A stretch of DNA of 64,000 nucleotides from NCBI GenBank assembly GCA_031253995.1, contig JAIRVG010000093.1:62001-126000 (forward strand). The letters run 5' to 3'. This DNA is from Paucimonas sp. Lineage in GTDB: Bacteria > Pseudomonadota > Gammaproteobacteria > Pseudomonadales > Pseudomonadaceae. The position numbers and the translations under genes are program-made. Below are positions 17,044-25,286 of this stretch, piece by piece (within the stretch, counting starts at the first letter, position 1; each line of letters starts with the position of its first letter). The notes beneath the pieces are model-generated. The model ran no database searches. It had not been told where the DNA came from and saw only the letters and a program-made list of their open reading frames with translations.

Positions 17044-17813
17044 GGGCCGGGCCGGCTGGCCAGCCAGGCCAGCTTGGTCATGGGGATGCGCCCGTCGGCC
17101 AGCAGGCGCTGCAAGGTTTCCAGCCAGTAGTGGCGGGAGAAGCCATGGCGCATATCGACCGGGTGCAGGCCCAGGCGGATGGTGCTGGCCTCCCGCATGC
17201 GCCGTTCCCGCATGCTGCTGACCACCCGCGACAGGCCGCGTCGCCAGGCACTGCGGGCGCTCCAGACCAGGCCGGGGGCGTCGATCCGGTTGAAGTCCGG
17301 CAGGCGATAGAGGTGCTGCGGATCGCTGGTGTAGTGCAGGGGCAACTGGCGCAAGGCCTGGCGCGTGCCCTCGCTCATCAGCCAGGCCGGGGCGACGAAG
17401 CCGCTCAGCGGCCAGTCCATGCGCTGGAACAGCTCGATGCCGTCGCCCAGGCGCTGCAACGCCTGTTGCTGGCTGAGGCCGTAGAACTCGCCTTCCCAGG
17501 TGTAGACGCGGCGCATGAAATACTCGCCGGGGCTGCGTGGCGCGGGGCCATCGTCGGCATGGTAATAACCGTGCAGCGCCAGTTCGTCGCCGCGTACCAG
17601 GCGCCGGTCCATGGCGCGGCGAAAGTCGCTGTCCCGCGCCACGGCGTTGCGGTGGTGAAAGTCCGGTACCACCAGCATGGTCATGGGGATGTGCCCGAGG
17701 GCGTCCACTGCCTCGACGAACGGTTGGTAGTCCGGCCAGGTTTCCGGGGCGACGTCATGCAGCACCAGCAGCACGCTGCGACCGGCGCTGGGACAGGCGT
17801 ACGGCTCAGGCAC
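17040..17813 (-). CDS. DUF2334 polysaccharide deacetylase-like protein
   Basis: 257-aa protein of the NodB-like deacetylase superfamily, DUF2334 type. The metal-site motifs are visible: LVLHDVAP (H19-D20) at the start strand, ELALHGYYH (HxxxH-like) in the middle, and a C-terminal LGLHPVD strand. No signal peptide, so it acts in the cytoplasm or on the inner face of the membrane. It overlaps the glycosyltransferase by 8 bp upstream and the flippase-like gene by 4 bp downstream. Probable role: deacetylation of an N-acetyl sugar on a lipid-linked glycan. Confidence 0.78.
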   Translation of the reverse strand: MPEPYACPSAGRSVLLVLHDVAPETWPDYQPFVEAVDALGHIPMTMLVVPDFHHRNAVARDSDFRRAMDRRLVRGDELALHGYYHADDGPAPRSPGEYFMRRVYTWEGEFYGLSQQQALQRLGDGIELFQRMDWPLSGFVAPAWLMSEGTRQALRQLPLHYTSDPQHLYRLPDFNRIDAPGLVWSARSAWRRGLSRVVSSMRERRMREASTIRLGLHPVDMRHGFSRHYWLETLQRLLADGRIPMTKLAWLASRPGP

Positions 17814-18930
17814 GGGCGCGTACCGGCAGGTCGCTGTAGCCGAGCACGGCGTGATAGTGATCTAGCAGGCCGCTGACCACGCTGTCCCAGCTGTAGTGCT
17901 GCTCGACATGTCGGCGCGCCTGCTGGCCGAGGCGTTCGGTGCCGCGCTCGAAGATTTCCCGTGCCGCCGTGGCCATGGTCGCGCCGTCCCCTGGCTGGCA
18001 CAACTGGCCGCAGGCCGGGTCGACGATCTCGCTGAACGCCCCGGCCGCCACTGCCACCACGGGGGTGGCGCTGGCCATGGCTTCGAGGATCACCAGGCCG
18101 AAGGTCTCCTGGTCGCCGGCGTGTACCAGCAGGTCGGCGCTGGCCAGCAGGCGCGCGACTTCATGGGCCGGGCGGAATTCGCCGAACACCGTGACGTTGT
18201 CCGGCACATTGGCCGGCATGTGCGAGCCCACCAGCAGCAGGTGGTAGGGCTTGCCCAGGCGCTGGATGCAGTCCAGCAGCACCGGCAGGTTCTTTTCCCG
18301 CGAGCCGCGGCCGGCGAACACCAGCAGGCGTGTGTTATCGGCCAGGCCCAGTTCGGCGCGCAGGTTCGGGTCGCGGCGCTCGGGGTGGAAGGTCTGCAGG
18401 TCGACGCCAAGGCGTTGCACATGGACGTTGGCGACACCCAGGCCGCGCAGCTTGTTGGCCATCACCAGGCTCGGCGCCAGGACCCGGTCGAAGTTGCCGT
18501 AGAGCTTGCTGACATAGGCCTCCACGTTCGGCGTGAACCAGTTGCCCATGCGATTGCTGACCAGCAGCGGCAGGTCGGAGTGATAGAAGCCGATCACCGG
18601 CACGTCGAGGCGACGCCGTGCGCCGAGGGCGGCCCAGGCGGTGAGGTAGGGATCGCCGACCTCGATCAGGTCGGGTTGCAGCTCGTGCAGCACATTGCAC
18701 CAGGGCGCCAGGCGCAGCGGGAAACGGTAGCCGTTGCCGAAGGGCAGGGGTGGTGCCGGCACTTCATGGATTCCATTCTCGTGACGGGCGACAGGACCCG
18801 GGATCAGCAGGCTGTGGCGGACATTGGGCGCGAGGCCGAGGCGGCGGTGTTTGGCATCAAGGTAGGTACGCACACCGCCGCTGGCGGGGGCGTAGAACAT
18901 GGTGATGTCGGCGATATGCACGATCAGCAT
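17806..18930 (-). CDS. Family 4 (GT-B) glycosyltransferase
   Basis: 374-aa GT4 glycosyltransferase. N-terminal acceptor domain begins MLIVHIADITMFYAPASGGV with the GGV loop; the C-terminal nucleotide-sugar domain has FAGRGSREKNLPVLLDCI and the EX7E motif in HAGDQETFGLVILEAMASATPVV. First gene of the operon running into the DUF2334 and flippase-like genes, suggesting synthesis, trimming and translocation of an envelope glycolipid. Closest functional kin include mannosyl- and GlcNAc-lipid transferases; the sugar cannot be read from sequence. Confidence 0.85.
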   Translation of the reverse strand: MLIVHIADITMFYAPASGGVRTYLDAKHRRLGLAPNVRHSLLIPGPVARHENGIHEVPAPPLPFGNGYRFPLRLAPWCNVLHELQPDLIEVGDPYLTAWAALGARRRLDVPVIGFYHSDLPLLVSNRMGNWFTPNVEAYVSKLYGNFDRVLAPSLVMANKLRGLGVANVHVQRLGVDLQTFHPERRDPNLRAELGLADNTRLLVFAGRGSREKNLPVLLDCIQRLGKPYHLLLVGSHMPANVPDNVTVFGEFRPAHEVARLLASADLLVHAGDQETFGLVILEAMASATPVVAVAAGAFSEIVDPACGQLCQPGDGATMATAAREIFERGTERLGQQARRHVEQHYSWDSVVSGLLDHYHAVLGYSDLPVRARA

Positions 18931-19049
18931 CCCTCCGGGATCGTCTTTTGGACAGTCACGCGGCGTTCTGCGGCCGCGGTGACGCGCCTTAAGGTTGACC
19001 TACGGAAAGAATGGTTTGTTCGATTTGTAACCGGGTGAGAGCCAGGCCG

Positions 19050-19110
19050 TCCCTGCTAAATCGGTGATTCATGTGGACCCTGCGGGAGCGAGCAAGCTCG
19101 CTCCCGCAGG
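19050..19110. repeat. REP-like palindrome with 26-bp flank, copy 2
   Basis: The flank (19050–19075, three mismatches to copies 1 and 3) precedes a perfect 15-bp inverted repeat (19079–19093 and 19096–19110, centre AA). The palindrome sequence differs from that in copy 1, and flank and palindrome are in the opposite order. Confidence 0.75.
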
Positions 19111-19124
19111 TGGGGAAGAATGGA

Positions 19125-20999
19125 TCAGATACGGAAGCTGCCGACCAGGTGCTTCAGGCGGCCGGCCTGTTCCTCCAGGTCCGCGCAGGCGCGCAGGGTC
19201 GATTGCAGGTTCTCGACGCCTTCCTGGTTGAGCATGTTGATTTCGTTGATGTCCATGTTGATCGAGTCGACCACGGCGGTCTGTTCCTCGGTGGCGGTGG
19301 CCACCGACTGGTTCATGCCGTCGATCTCGCCGATACGCTGGGTCACGCTGTTCAGGCGCTCGCCGGCCTGGTTGGCGATGTTCACGCTGTCGTGGCTGTG
19401 GCGCTGGCTCTGGCCCATGGTTTCCACCGATTCGCGGGCACCGACCTGCAACTCCTCGATCATGTTCTGCACCTGCTGCGCCGACTCCTGGGTACGGTGC
19501 GCCAGGTTGCGCACCTCATCGGCGACCACGGCGAAGCCACGACCGGCTTCACCGGCACGGGCTGCCTCGATGGCGGCGTTCAGCGCCAGCAGGTTGGTCT
19601 GCTGGGAAATGCTGGTGATCACTTCGAGGATCTGACCGATATTCACGGTCTTGCTGTTCAGCGTCTCGATATGGGTGCTGGAGGTGGAAATCATGTCCGA
19701 CAGGCGATTCATCGCCTGGATGCTGCGGTCCACCACCTGCTGGCCTTCCTCCGCCAGATGGCGCGCCGAACTGGCCTGTTGCGAGGCCTGTGCGGCGTTG
19801 TGGGCGATTTCCTGGGCGGCGGCGCCAAGCTGGTTGATCGCCGCGGCCACGCTGTTGGTGCGGTTGCTCTGCTCGTCGGAGTTGACCATCGACGAGTTCG
19901 AGGCACTGACCACCCGCAGGGCCACTTCGTTGACGTGCTCGGTGGCCGAGGCCACTTCGCGGATCGACTCGTGGATACGCCCGACGAAGTGGTTGAAGGC
20001 CTTGCCGAGCATGCCGAATTCGTCGTGGTTGTGGATGTTCAGGCGGCGGGTCAGGTCGCCTTCACCCTGGGCAATGCCTTCCATCGCCCGGATCATGGTG
20101 TGCAGCGGACGCAGCAGCACGTTGATCAGCAGGCCCAGCAGGCCGATGATGATGGCAACGGCAATCACCGTGGCAATCACCGCCGAAGTGCGGAACTTGC
20201 TCAGCATCGAGTAGGCTTTGTCCTTGTCTACTGCCAGGCCGATATACCAGTTGGCCGACGGCAGGCCTTTCACCGGGGTGAAGCTGAGGATGGTCGGCTT
20301 GCCGTCCATTTCCACTTCCAGCGGTTTCTTGTCCAGGCGCGGGGTGTTGTTCGGGAACAACTCACCCATGCCCTTCATGGTCAGGTCCTTGTTCGGGTGC
20401 ACGAGGATCTTGCCCTGGTCGTTGACCAGGAAGGCGTAGCCCATGCCGCCGAAGTTCAGCGAGTTGATGATCTCCACCAGGCCGTCGAGGGCCAGGTCGC
20501 CGCCCACCACGCCGACTTGCTGGGACACCGGGGTGACGATGGAAATCACCATCTTGCCGGTACTCATGTCGATGTAGGGTTCGGTCAGGATGGTCTTGCC
20601 GGCAGCCAGGCCGTCCTTGTACCAGGGGCGTACGCGCGGGTCATAGCCATCGGGCATCTTCATCTGCGGGCGAATGGTGAAGTCGCCGTTCGGGTGGCCC
20701 AGATAGATAGTGAGGAAACTTGAAGTCAGGGCTTTCTGGCCCAGCAGGTTGCCGACGTTTTGCGGATCGGCGGCAATGTTCTGCACGGCGTTTTCCACCA
20801 GCAGGATGCGGCCGTCGAAGAGGTTCTTGATATTGGTCGCAGTGGTGTCGCCCATCTCGCCGAGATAGTTCTCCAGGTTTTCCCGGATGGCATTACGCTG
20901 CAAGTAATCGTTGTACAAAGTGAACAGGCTGAACGCGAGCATCACGATCAGTGAAGCGGCCAACAAGATCTTGTGGCTGAAACGGAGATTTTTATTCAT
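19125..20999 (-). CDS. Methyl-accepting chemotaxis protein, dCache type (McpG/PctC-like)
   Basis: 624-aa transmembrane chemoreceptor. TM1 near residues 12–32, periplasmic dCache_1 sensor to about 275 containing FLTIYLGHPNGD, DPRVRPWYKDG and EPYIDMSTGKMV (the Y/R/W/Y/D pattern of amino-acid and amine sensors), TM2 (VIATVIAVAIIIGLLGLLIN), a HAMP domain (PLHTMIRAMEGIAQGEGDLTRRL), and a C-terminal signalling hairpin with RAGEAGRGFAVVADEVRNLA. Context and the sensor resemble P. putida McpG (GABA) and P. aeruginosa PctC; ligand specificity is inference. A sigma-28 promoter is predicted upstream. Confidence 0.88.
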   Translation of the reverse strand: MNKNLRFSHKILLAASLIVMLAFSLFTLYNDYLQRNAIRENLENYLGEMGDTTATNIKNLFDGRILLVENAVQNIAADPQNVGNLLGQKALTSSFLTIYLGHPNGDFTIRPQMKMPDGYDPRVRPWYKDGLAAGKTILTEPYIDMSTGKMVISIVTPVSQQVGVVGGDLALDGLVEIINSLNFGGMGYAFLVNDQGKILVHPNKDLTMKGMGELFPNNTPRLDKKPLEVEMDGKPTILSFTPVKGLPSANWYIGLAVDKDKAYSMLSKFRTSAVIATVIAVAIIIGLLGLLINVLLRPLHTMIRAMEGIAQGEGDLTRRLNIHNHDEFGMLGKAFNHFVGRIHESIREVASATEHVNEVALRVVSASNSSMVNSDEQSNRTNSVAAAINQLGAAAQEIAHNAAQASQQASSARHLAEEGQQVVDRSIQAMNRLSDMISTSSTHIETLNSKTVNIGQILEVITSISQQTNLLALNAAIEAARAGEAGRGFAVVADEVRNLAHRTQESAQQVQNMIEELQVGARESVETMGQSQRHSHDSVNIANQAGERLNSVTQRIGEIDGMNQSVATATEEQTAVVDSINMDINEINMLNQEGVENLQSTLRACADLEEQAGRLKHLVGSFRI

Positions 21000-21124
21000 G
21001 GCATGTTGGGTCCGCTAAGGTCTTGAATATCCGGGTAGTGCGCACGGAGTCGCTGATGAGAGCAAAGTGAGTCCCATGTCCTTGTCGGGGATGTCCTGCT
21101 TTTTGAGCGATCAATCACACTTTG

Positions 21125-21152
21125 CTATCGGCTGGTTCTTACAAAAGCTTTA
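21125..21152 (-). promoter_or_regulatory. Predicted sigma-28 (FliA) promoter of the chemoreceptor gene
   Basis: Minus strand TAAA (21149–21152), 16 bp, then GCCGATAG (21125–21132), one base from the FliA -10 consensus GCCGATAA. Leader of about 115 nt to the ATG at 20999. Overlaps the start region of the divergent ATPase gene. Confidence 0.6.
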
Positions 21153-21170
21153 AATGGAGGATGAAAAAAC

Positions 21171-22646
21171 ATGGCGGATTCCTCGCAATTCGTTCTCGGC
21201 GGCGACCTGGGTGGGCAACCGGTGTCCCAGGCCCTGCGCCTGGCCAATCGCCATGGCCTGGTGGCCGGCGCCACCGGCACTGGCAAGACCGTCACCCTGC
21301 AACACCTCGCCGAGGCTTTCAGTGACGCCGGGGTGGCGGTGTTCGCCGCCGACGTCAAGGGTGACCTGTGCGGACTGGGCGCGGCGGGCAACCCCCAGGG
21401 CAAGGTGGCCGAGCGCATTGCCGGGATGCCCTGGCTGAATCATCGTCCCCAGGCTTATCCGGTGACCTTGTGGGATATCCATGGTCAATCCGGCCATCCG
21501 CTGCGCACCACCCTGAGCGAAATGGGCCCGCTGTTGCTGGGCAACCTGCTGGAACTGAACGACAGCCAGCAGGCCGCGCTGTATGCGGCGTTCAAGGTGG
21601 CCGACCGCGAAGGCCTGCTGCTCCTGGATATCAAGGACCTCAAGGCGCTGCTCGGGCACCTCAAGGACAACCCTCAGCTGCTCGGCGAGGACAGCGCGCT
21701 GATGACCAGCGGCTCGACCCAGGCCCTGCTGCGGCGCCTGGCGACCCTGGAGCAGCAGGGTGCCGAAGCCCTGTTCGGCGAGCCGGCGCTGCAATTGCAG
21801 GACCTGCTGCAACCGGCGGCGGACGGGCGCGGGCGTATCCACCTGCTGGATGCCAGCCGGCTGATCCATGAGTCGCCGAAGGTCTATGCCACCTTCCTTC
21901 TATGGCTGCTGGCGGAGTTGTTCGAGCAGTTGCCGGAGCGTGGCGATGCCGACAAGCCCCTGCTGGCGCTGTTCTTCGACGAGGCGCACTTGCTGTTCAG
22001 CGGTACGCCGAAGGCCTTGCAGGACCGGCTGGAGCAGGTGGTGCGGCTGATCCGTTCCAAGGGTGTCGGGGTGTATTTCGTCACCCAGTCGCCGGGCGAC
22101 CTGCCGGACGATGTGCTGGCCCAGCTTGGCCTGCGCATCCAGCACGGTCTGCGGGCGTTCACGGCCAAGGAGCAGAAGTCCCTGCGGGCGGTGGCTGATG
22201 GTTTCCGCCCCAATCCAGCGTTCGACACCCTGGCGGTGTTGACCGAGCTGGGTATTGGCGAAGCGCTGGTGGGGACCTTGCAGGACAAGGGCACGCCGGG
22301 GATGGTCGAGCGGGTGCTGATCGCCCCGCCACAGTCGCGAATCGGGCCGTTGAGCGATGCCGAGCGGGCGGCGCTGGTGGCGGCTTCGCCGTTGGCCGGG
22401 CGCTATGACAAGCCGGTCGACCGGGAGTCGGCGTATGAAATGCTCACCGCGCGCAAAGGCGAGGTGGCCGAGAAGCCGGCGGTGGCGGAGAAGGACGAGG
22501 ACAGCCTGGCGGACAAGGCCGGGGAGTTCCTGCAGAGTGCGGCAGGGCAGGCGATCAAGTCGGCGGTGAGGCAGGCGGCCAACCAGCTGGGACGGCAGTT
22601 GGTGCGGGGGTTGATGGGGTCGTTGCTGGGCAGCAAGCGGAAATGA
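21171..22646 (+). CDS. HerA-like P-loop ATPase (DUF853 / YjgR family)
   Basis: 491-aa ATPase. Walker A is GATGTGKT at residues 33–40, followed by FAADVKGDLCGL; Walker B is LLALFFDEAHLLF near residue 265; sensor region YFVTQSPGDLPDDVLAQLG. This is the DUF853/HerA C-terminal domain family. The last 60 residues (ESAYEMLTARKG onward) form a charged, Ala-rich tail with GQAIKSAVRQAANQLGRQ, typical of YjgR. GGAGG precedes the ATG. Cellular role unknown; no NurA-type nuclease neighbour is present, arguing against a defence HerA. Confidence 0.85.
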   Translation: MADSSQFVLGGDLGGQPVSQALRLANRHGLVAGATGTGKTVTLQHLAEAFSDAGVAVFAADVKGDLCGLGAAGNPQGKVAERIAGMPWLNHRPQAYPVTLWDIHGQSGHPLRTTLSEMGPLLLGNLLELNDSQQAALYAAFKVADREGLLLLDIKDLKALLGHLKDNPQLLGEDSALMTSGSTQALLRRLATLEQQGAEALFGEPALQLQDLLQPAADGRGRIHLLDASRLIHESPKVYATFLLWLLAELFEQLPERGDADKPLLALFFDEAHLLFSGTPKALQDRLEQVVRLIRSKGVGVYFVTQSPGDLPDDVLAQLGLRIQHGLRAFTAKEQKSLRAVADGFRPNPAFDTLAVLTELGIGEALVGTLQDKGTPGMVERVLIAPPQSRIGPLSDAERAALVAASPLAGRYDKPVDRESAYEMLTARKGEVAEKPAVAEKDEDSLADKAGEFLQSAAGQAIKSAVRQAANQLGRQLVRGLMGSLLGSKRK

Positions 22647-22649
22647 AAA

Positions 22650-22742
22650 CAGCCGCAAGCTTCAAGTTGCAAGCTACAAGAAAAAGCAGCGAGTAGTGTC
22701 GCTGCTTTTATCTTGCGGCTTGTAGCTTACAGCTTGCGGCTG
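22650..22742. repeat. CAAGCTTCAAG-type inverted arms around a hairpin
   Basis: Outer arms (CAGCCGCAAGC at about 22650 and GCTTGCGGCTG ending near 22742, plus AGCTACAAG/CTTGTAGCT inner units) bracket the terminator at 22682–22709 between convergent genes. Confidence 0.65.
22682..22709. terminator. Bidirectional terminator, DUF853 ATPase / pit
   Basis: 11-bp stem (22682–22692 with 22699–22709), 6-nt loop GTAGTG, A-run before and T-run after. Confidence 0.88.
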
Positions 22743-22746
22743 ATTT

Positions 22747-24219
22747 TTAGCCTACGAAGCGCGTTGCCAGCCAGAACAGGCCGGCCGCCAGGCCCATCGA
22801 GGCCGGCAGGGTCAGGACCCAGGCCAGCAGGATGGTGCGTACGGTGCCGCCTTGCAGGCCGCTCTTGTTCGCCACCATGGTGCCGGCCACGCCGGACGAC
22901 AGCACGTGGGTGGTCGAGACCGGCAGGCTGAAGATGTTGGCCATGCCGATGGCGCACGCCGCAGTGATCTGCGCCGACATGCCCTGGGCGTAGGTCATGC
23001 CCGACTTGCCGATCTTCTCGCCGATGGTCAGTACCACGCGCTTCCAGCCAACCATGGTCCCCAGGCCAAGGGCCAGGGCGACGGCGAGGATGACCCAGAA
23101 CGGCGCGTACTCGGTGGTCGCGGTCAGGTCCTTGCGCAGCTTGTCGAGGTCAGCCTTCTCGCGGGCCTGCAGGCCTGGCAGCTTGCCGACCTTCTTCGCG
23201 GTGTCGTCCAGGCAGAGCAGGTAGCGACGGACTTCGATACGGGTTTCCGGGCTCAGCGCGCGGTAGTCGGTGACACCGGCCAGCGACTGCTGCAGGGCGG
23301 CGATGGTCGGCTCGGTCTGCTCCGGCTTGCAGCTGAACTGCTCCGGCAGGTCACCCTTGGCCGCCTTGCCCAGGGCCAGGAACTCGCCCAGGGTCTCGTG
23401 GTTGCGCTCGTAGAACTGGCTCAGGTGCAGGGTCGCGTCGCGGGTCCGCTCGATCTGGTAGGTGGTGCTGCTCAGGTCGAGGACGAACTGCTGCGGCACG
23501 ATGCCGATCAGCACCAGCATGATCAGGCCGATACCTTTCTGACCGTCGTTGGAGCCGTGCACGAAGCTCACGCCCATGGCCGACATGATCAGCACCAGGC
23601 GGTTCCAGAACGGCGGGTGCTTCTTGTCGTCGAGCATGCGGCGCTGTTCCGGCGTCTTGTGCATCTTCGACAGCGGGCGCCACCATTTCAGGGCGATCAG
23701 CACCAGCGCGGCCACCAGGAAACCGGCCATCGGCGACAGTACCAGGGACATGCCGATATCGATCGCTTTCTGCCAGTTGACCCCGTCACCCAGGGGAATG
23801 TCGTTGATCAGCGCGTTGGCCAGGCCGACGCCGAGGATCGAACCGATCAGGGTGTGCGAGCTGGACGCCGGGATGCCGAAGTACCAGGTGCCGAGGTTCC
23901 AGGCGATGGCCGCTGCCAGCAGCGAGAAGACCATGGCCAGGCCGTGCCCGGTGTTGACGTTGATCAGCAGCTCCACCGGCAGCAGGTGGACGATGGCATA
24001 GGCAACGCCGACGCCGCCGAGCAGCACACCGAGGAAGTTGAATACACCGGAGGCGAAAACCGCCAGTTGCGGGGGCATGGCTTTGGTGTAGATGACAGTC
24101 GCGACCGCGTTCGCGGTGTCATGAAAGCCATTGATGAACTCGAAGGCGAGTACGAAGGTCAAGGCGAGGATGAGGCTCACCAATACCCAGGCATCGAGTC
24201 CGCTGAATAATTCGATCAT
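22747..24219 (-). CDS. PiT-family inorganic phosphate transporter
   Basis: 490-aa low-affinity phosphate:proton symporter of the inner membrane. Signature repeats of the PiT family: FINGFHDTANAVATVIYTK near the N-terminus and VHGSNDGQKGIGLIML in the second half, plus the PASSSHTLIGSILGVGL re-entrant element. About ten transmembrane helices flank a long hydrophilic central loop (residues 215–370). Resembles PitA/PitB. No Pho box seen upstream, consistent with constitutive low-affinity uptake. Confidence 0.92.
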   Translation of the reverse strand: MIELFSGLDAWVLVSLILALTFVLAFEFINGFHDTANAVATVIYTKAMPPQLAVFASGVFNFLGVLLGGVGVAYAIVHLLPVELLINVNTGHGLAMVFSLLAAAIAWNLGTWYFGIPASSSHTLIGSILGVGLANALINDIPLGDGVNWQKAIDIGMSLVLSPMAGFLVAALVLIALKWWRPLSKMHKTPEQRRMLDDKKHPPFWNRLVLIMSAMGVSFVHGSNDGQKGIGLIMLVLIGIVPQQFVLDLSSTTYQIERTRDATLHLSQFYERNHETLGEFLALGKAAKGDLPEQFSCKPEQTEPTIAALQQSLAGVTDYRALSPETRIEVRRYLLCLDDTAKKVGKLPGLQAREKADLDKLRKDLTATTEYAPFWVILAVALALGLGTMVGWKRVVLTIGEKIGKSGMTYAQGMSAQITAACAIGMANIFSLPVSTTHVLSSGVAGTMVANKSGLQGGTVRTILLAWVLTLPASMGLAAGLFWLATRFVG

Positions 24220-24550
24220 GAAGGTTGTCTGGCCCGGTCATAAGGGGGCGCGATTATGCCAGAAATCCCCCGTAATCAATGCACTGACTGCTGACCGGCG
24301 GAGGGCCCGGAAACCCGGGGTGTTCGCCCGGCTGCAGGGGCGCATGTCAGAAAAAAGCGGCTAAAAATCACGATTTTGTGGATCTTTGAAGGCAAAATCA
24401 TGAATTATTGATGTCGGAAAAATTTCAAACGATCGTATTAAATTTGTGAAATTACGTTTCGGTTTCATCATCGCAGCGTAAAGAAGGGTGGGGTACCTGC
24501 ACGGACAGGTACCGCAGCGATGCCGAAGTCGGGCAGCAGCGCAGCTGCGG
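24220..24550. other. Intergenic region upstream of pit
   Basis: 331 bp. Positions 24360–24475 are strongly A/T-rich (AAAAATCACGATTTTG, AATTATTG, AAATTTGTGAAATTACG), a likely promoter and MvaT-binding zone. It ends in an 8-bp hairpin (24492–24499 / 24506–24513, GGTACCTG) with a 6-nt loop but no T-run, so not a clear terminator. No gene seen. Confidence 0.5.
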
Positions 24551-24751
24551 TCACGGCTCTTCTGGCTTGAGGTCCTGTTCCATCTTGCGCAGTTCTTCGG
24601 CGAACACCTGGTCCATCACGGTGGCTCGCTTGCGCCAGGGCTTGCGTTCCGGTTCGGGTTGCGCGGCATAAGTGGTCACTTCGCCGCCATAGATATCCTT
24701 GAAGCGTTGTTCCTGGCGCTCAAGTTCCGCGCGCAGTTCATCTTTCGTCAC
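24551..24751 (-). CDS. Small charged conserved-looking protein, unknown function
   Basis: 66-aa protein (GTG start) with a charged helix MTKDELRAELERQEQRFKDI, a YGGEVTTYAAQPEPERKPWRK linker half and a C-terminal amphipathic helix (VMDQVFAEELRKMEQDL). AGG lies about 8 nt before the GTG. Highly charged, no membrane segment; could be a small cytoplasmic adaptor. I recall near-identical proteins in other pseudomonads but no function. Confidence 0.7.
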   Translation of the reverse strand: MTKDELRAELERQEQRFKDIYGGEVTTYAAQPEPERKPWRKRATVMDQVFAEELRKMEQDLKPEEP

Positions 24752-25106
24752 AGTGCTACCTGTTGATCAAAGTTACGCTGGCTTTCGCGAAGGCGTTATT
24801 GCGTGAGTTGCGTAACGCGCACGCGGCTACGGTTGCCAGGGTATTAACGGCTGTCGCAGCTACAGACTTGGCTTGTGTCGACCTTTGCCTGGGTCGCCAC
24901 GGGGATCCTTGCCTCTCGGATCATGGATCCCGAATGATGTGGCCCTTGGTGGGCGGCATCAGGTTTCGAGTATAGCAAGTGCGATGCGAATTCATACGCT
25001 CGATCAAGCGGCATGAGATATAGGACATTAAAAGAAGGGTTTTTGTTTCCCTCTTTTCTCGCCGGAATATATCCGTCAACAACAGCCGACTTTATCGCGT
25101 GTAAAG
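24752..25106. other. Intergenic region before the candidate sRNA
   Basis: 355 bp with no convincing gene. A 70-codon frame at 24763–24975 lacks Shine–Dalgarno and domain-like sequence. Positions 24985–25080 are A/T-rich. Confidence 0.4.
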
Positions 25107-25192
25107 AAAAACGGCCTCGCTGGTGGGCGAGGCCGTACCCGGGACTTCACGGTGGGTACCTGACCAGTCTCTCCAAGAAGCCACAAGGGCGG
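25107..25192 (-). ncRNA. Candidate small RNA divergent from pcaR
   Basis: On the minus strand a sigma-70 promoter (-35 TTGACC at 25221–25226, 16-bp spacer, -10 TATACC at 25199–25204) is followed by an intergenic transcript unit ending in a strong terminator: 9-bp GC stem (25112–25120 with 25127–25135), 6-nt loop, then five T. Predicted length about 86 nt. A second hairpin (GTACCC...GGGTAC, about 25135–25159) precedes the terminator, leaving a single-stranded 5' part. No ORF fits. The -35 box touches the PcaR half-site pair at 25227–25260, so PcaR may control it. No Rfam family recognised. Confidence 0.5.
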
Positions 25193-25226
25193 AGGAAAGG
25201 TATAAGCAATTGCGGTCATTGGTCAA

Positions 25227-25260
25227 TTGCGATTATCGGTCGATGGTTCGATAATCGCAC
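25227..25260 (+). promoter_or_regulatory. PcaR operator pair and pcaR promoter
   Basis: The right half-site (25246–25260) is exactly the 15-bp PcaR box I recall from P. putida, GTTCGATAATCGCAC. The left half-site is an inverted copy (core CGATTATCG, 25230–25238). Core centres are 19 bp apart. On the plus strand TTGCGA (25228–25233) and GATAAT (25250–25255) with 16-bp spacing give a promoter overlapped by both half-sites, consistent with autoregulation. Confidence 0.75.
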
Positions 25261-25286
25261 CCGTGAGTGTGTGACCGAGGTGAGTC

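Noticed and set aside
21171..22646. HerA-type defence ATPase
   Set aside because: Sequence is the DUF853/YjgR group, no NurA, Sir2 or other effector gene adjacent, and normal host composition.
24492..24513. Hairpin as terminator
   Set aside because: Eight-bp stem without a T-run on either strand.
24763..24975. 70-codon ORF in the intergenic region upstream of pcaR
   Set aside because: No ribosome binding site, no domain-like sequence, and it ends in low-complexity intergenic DNA.
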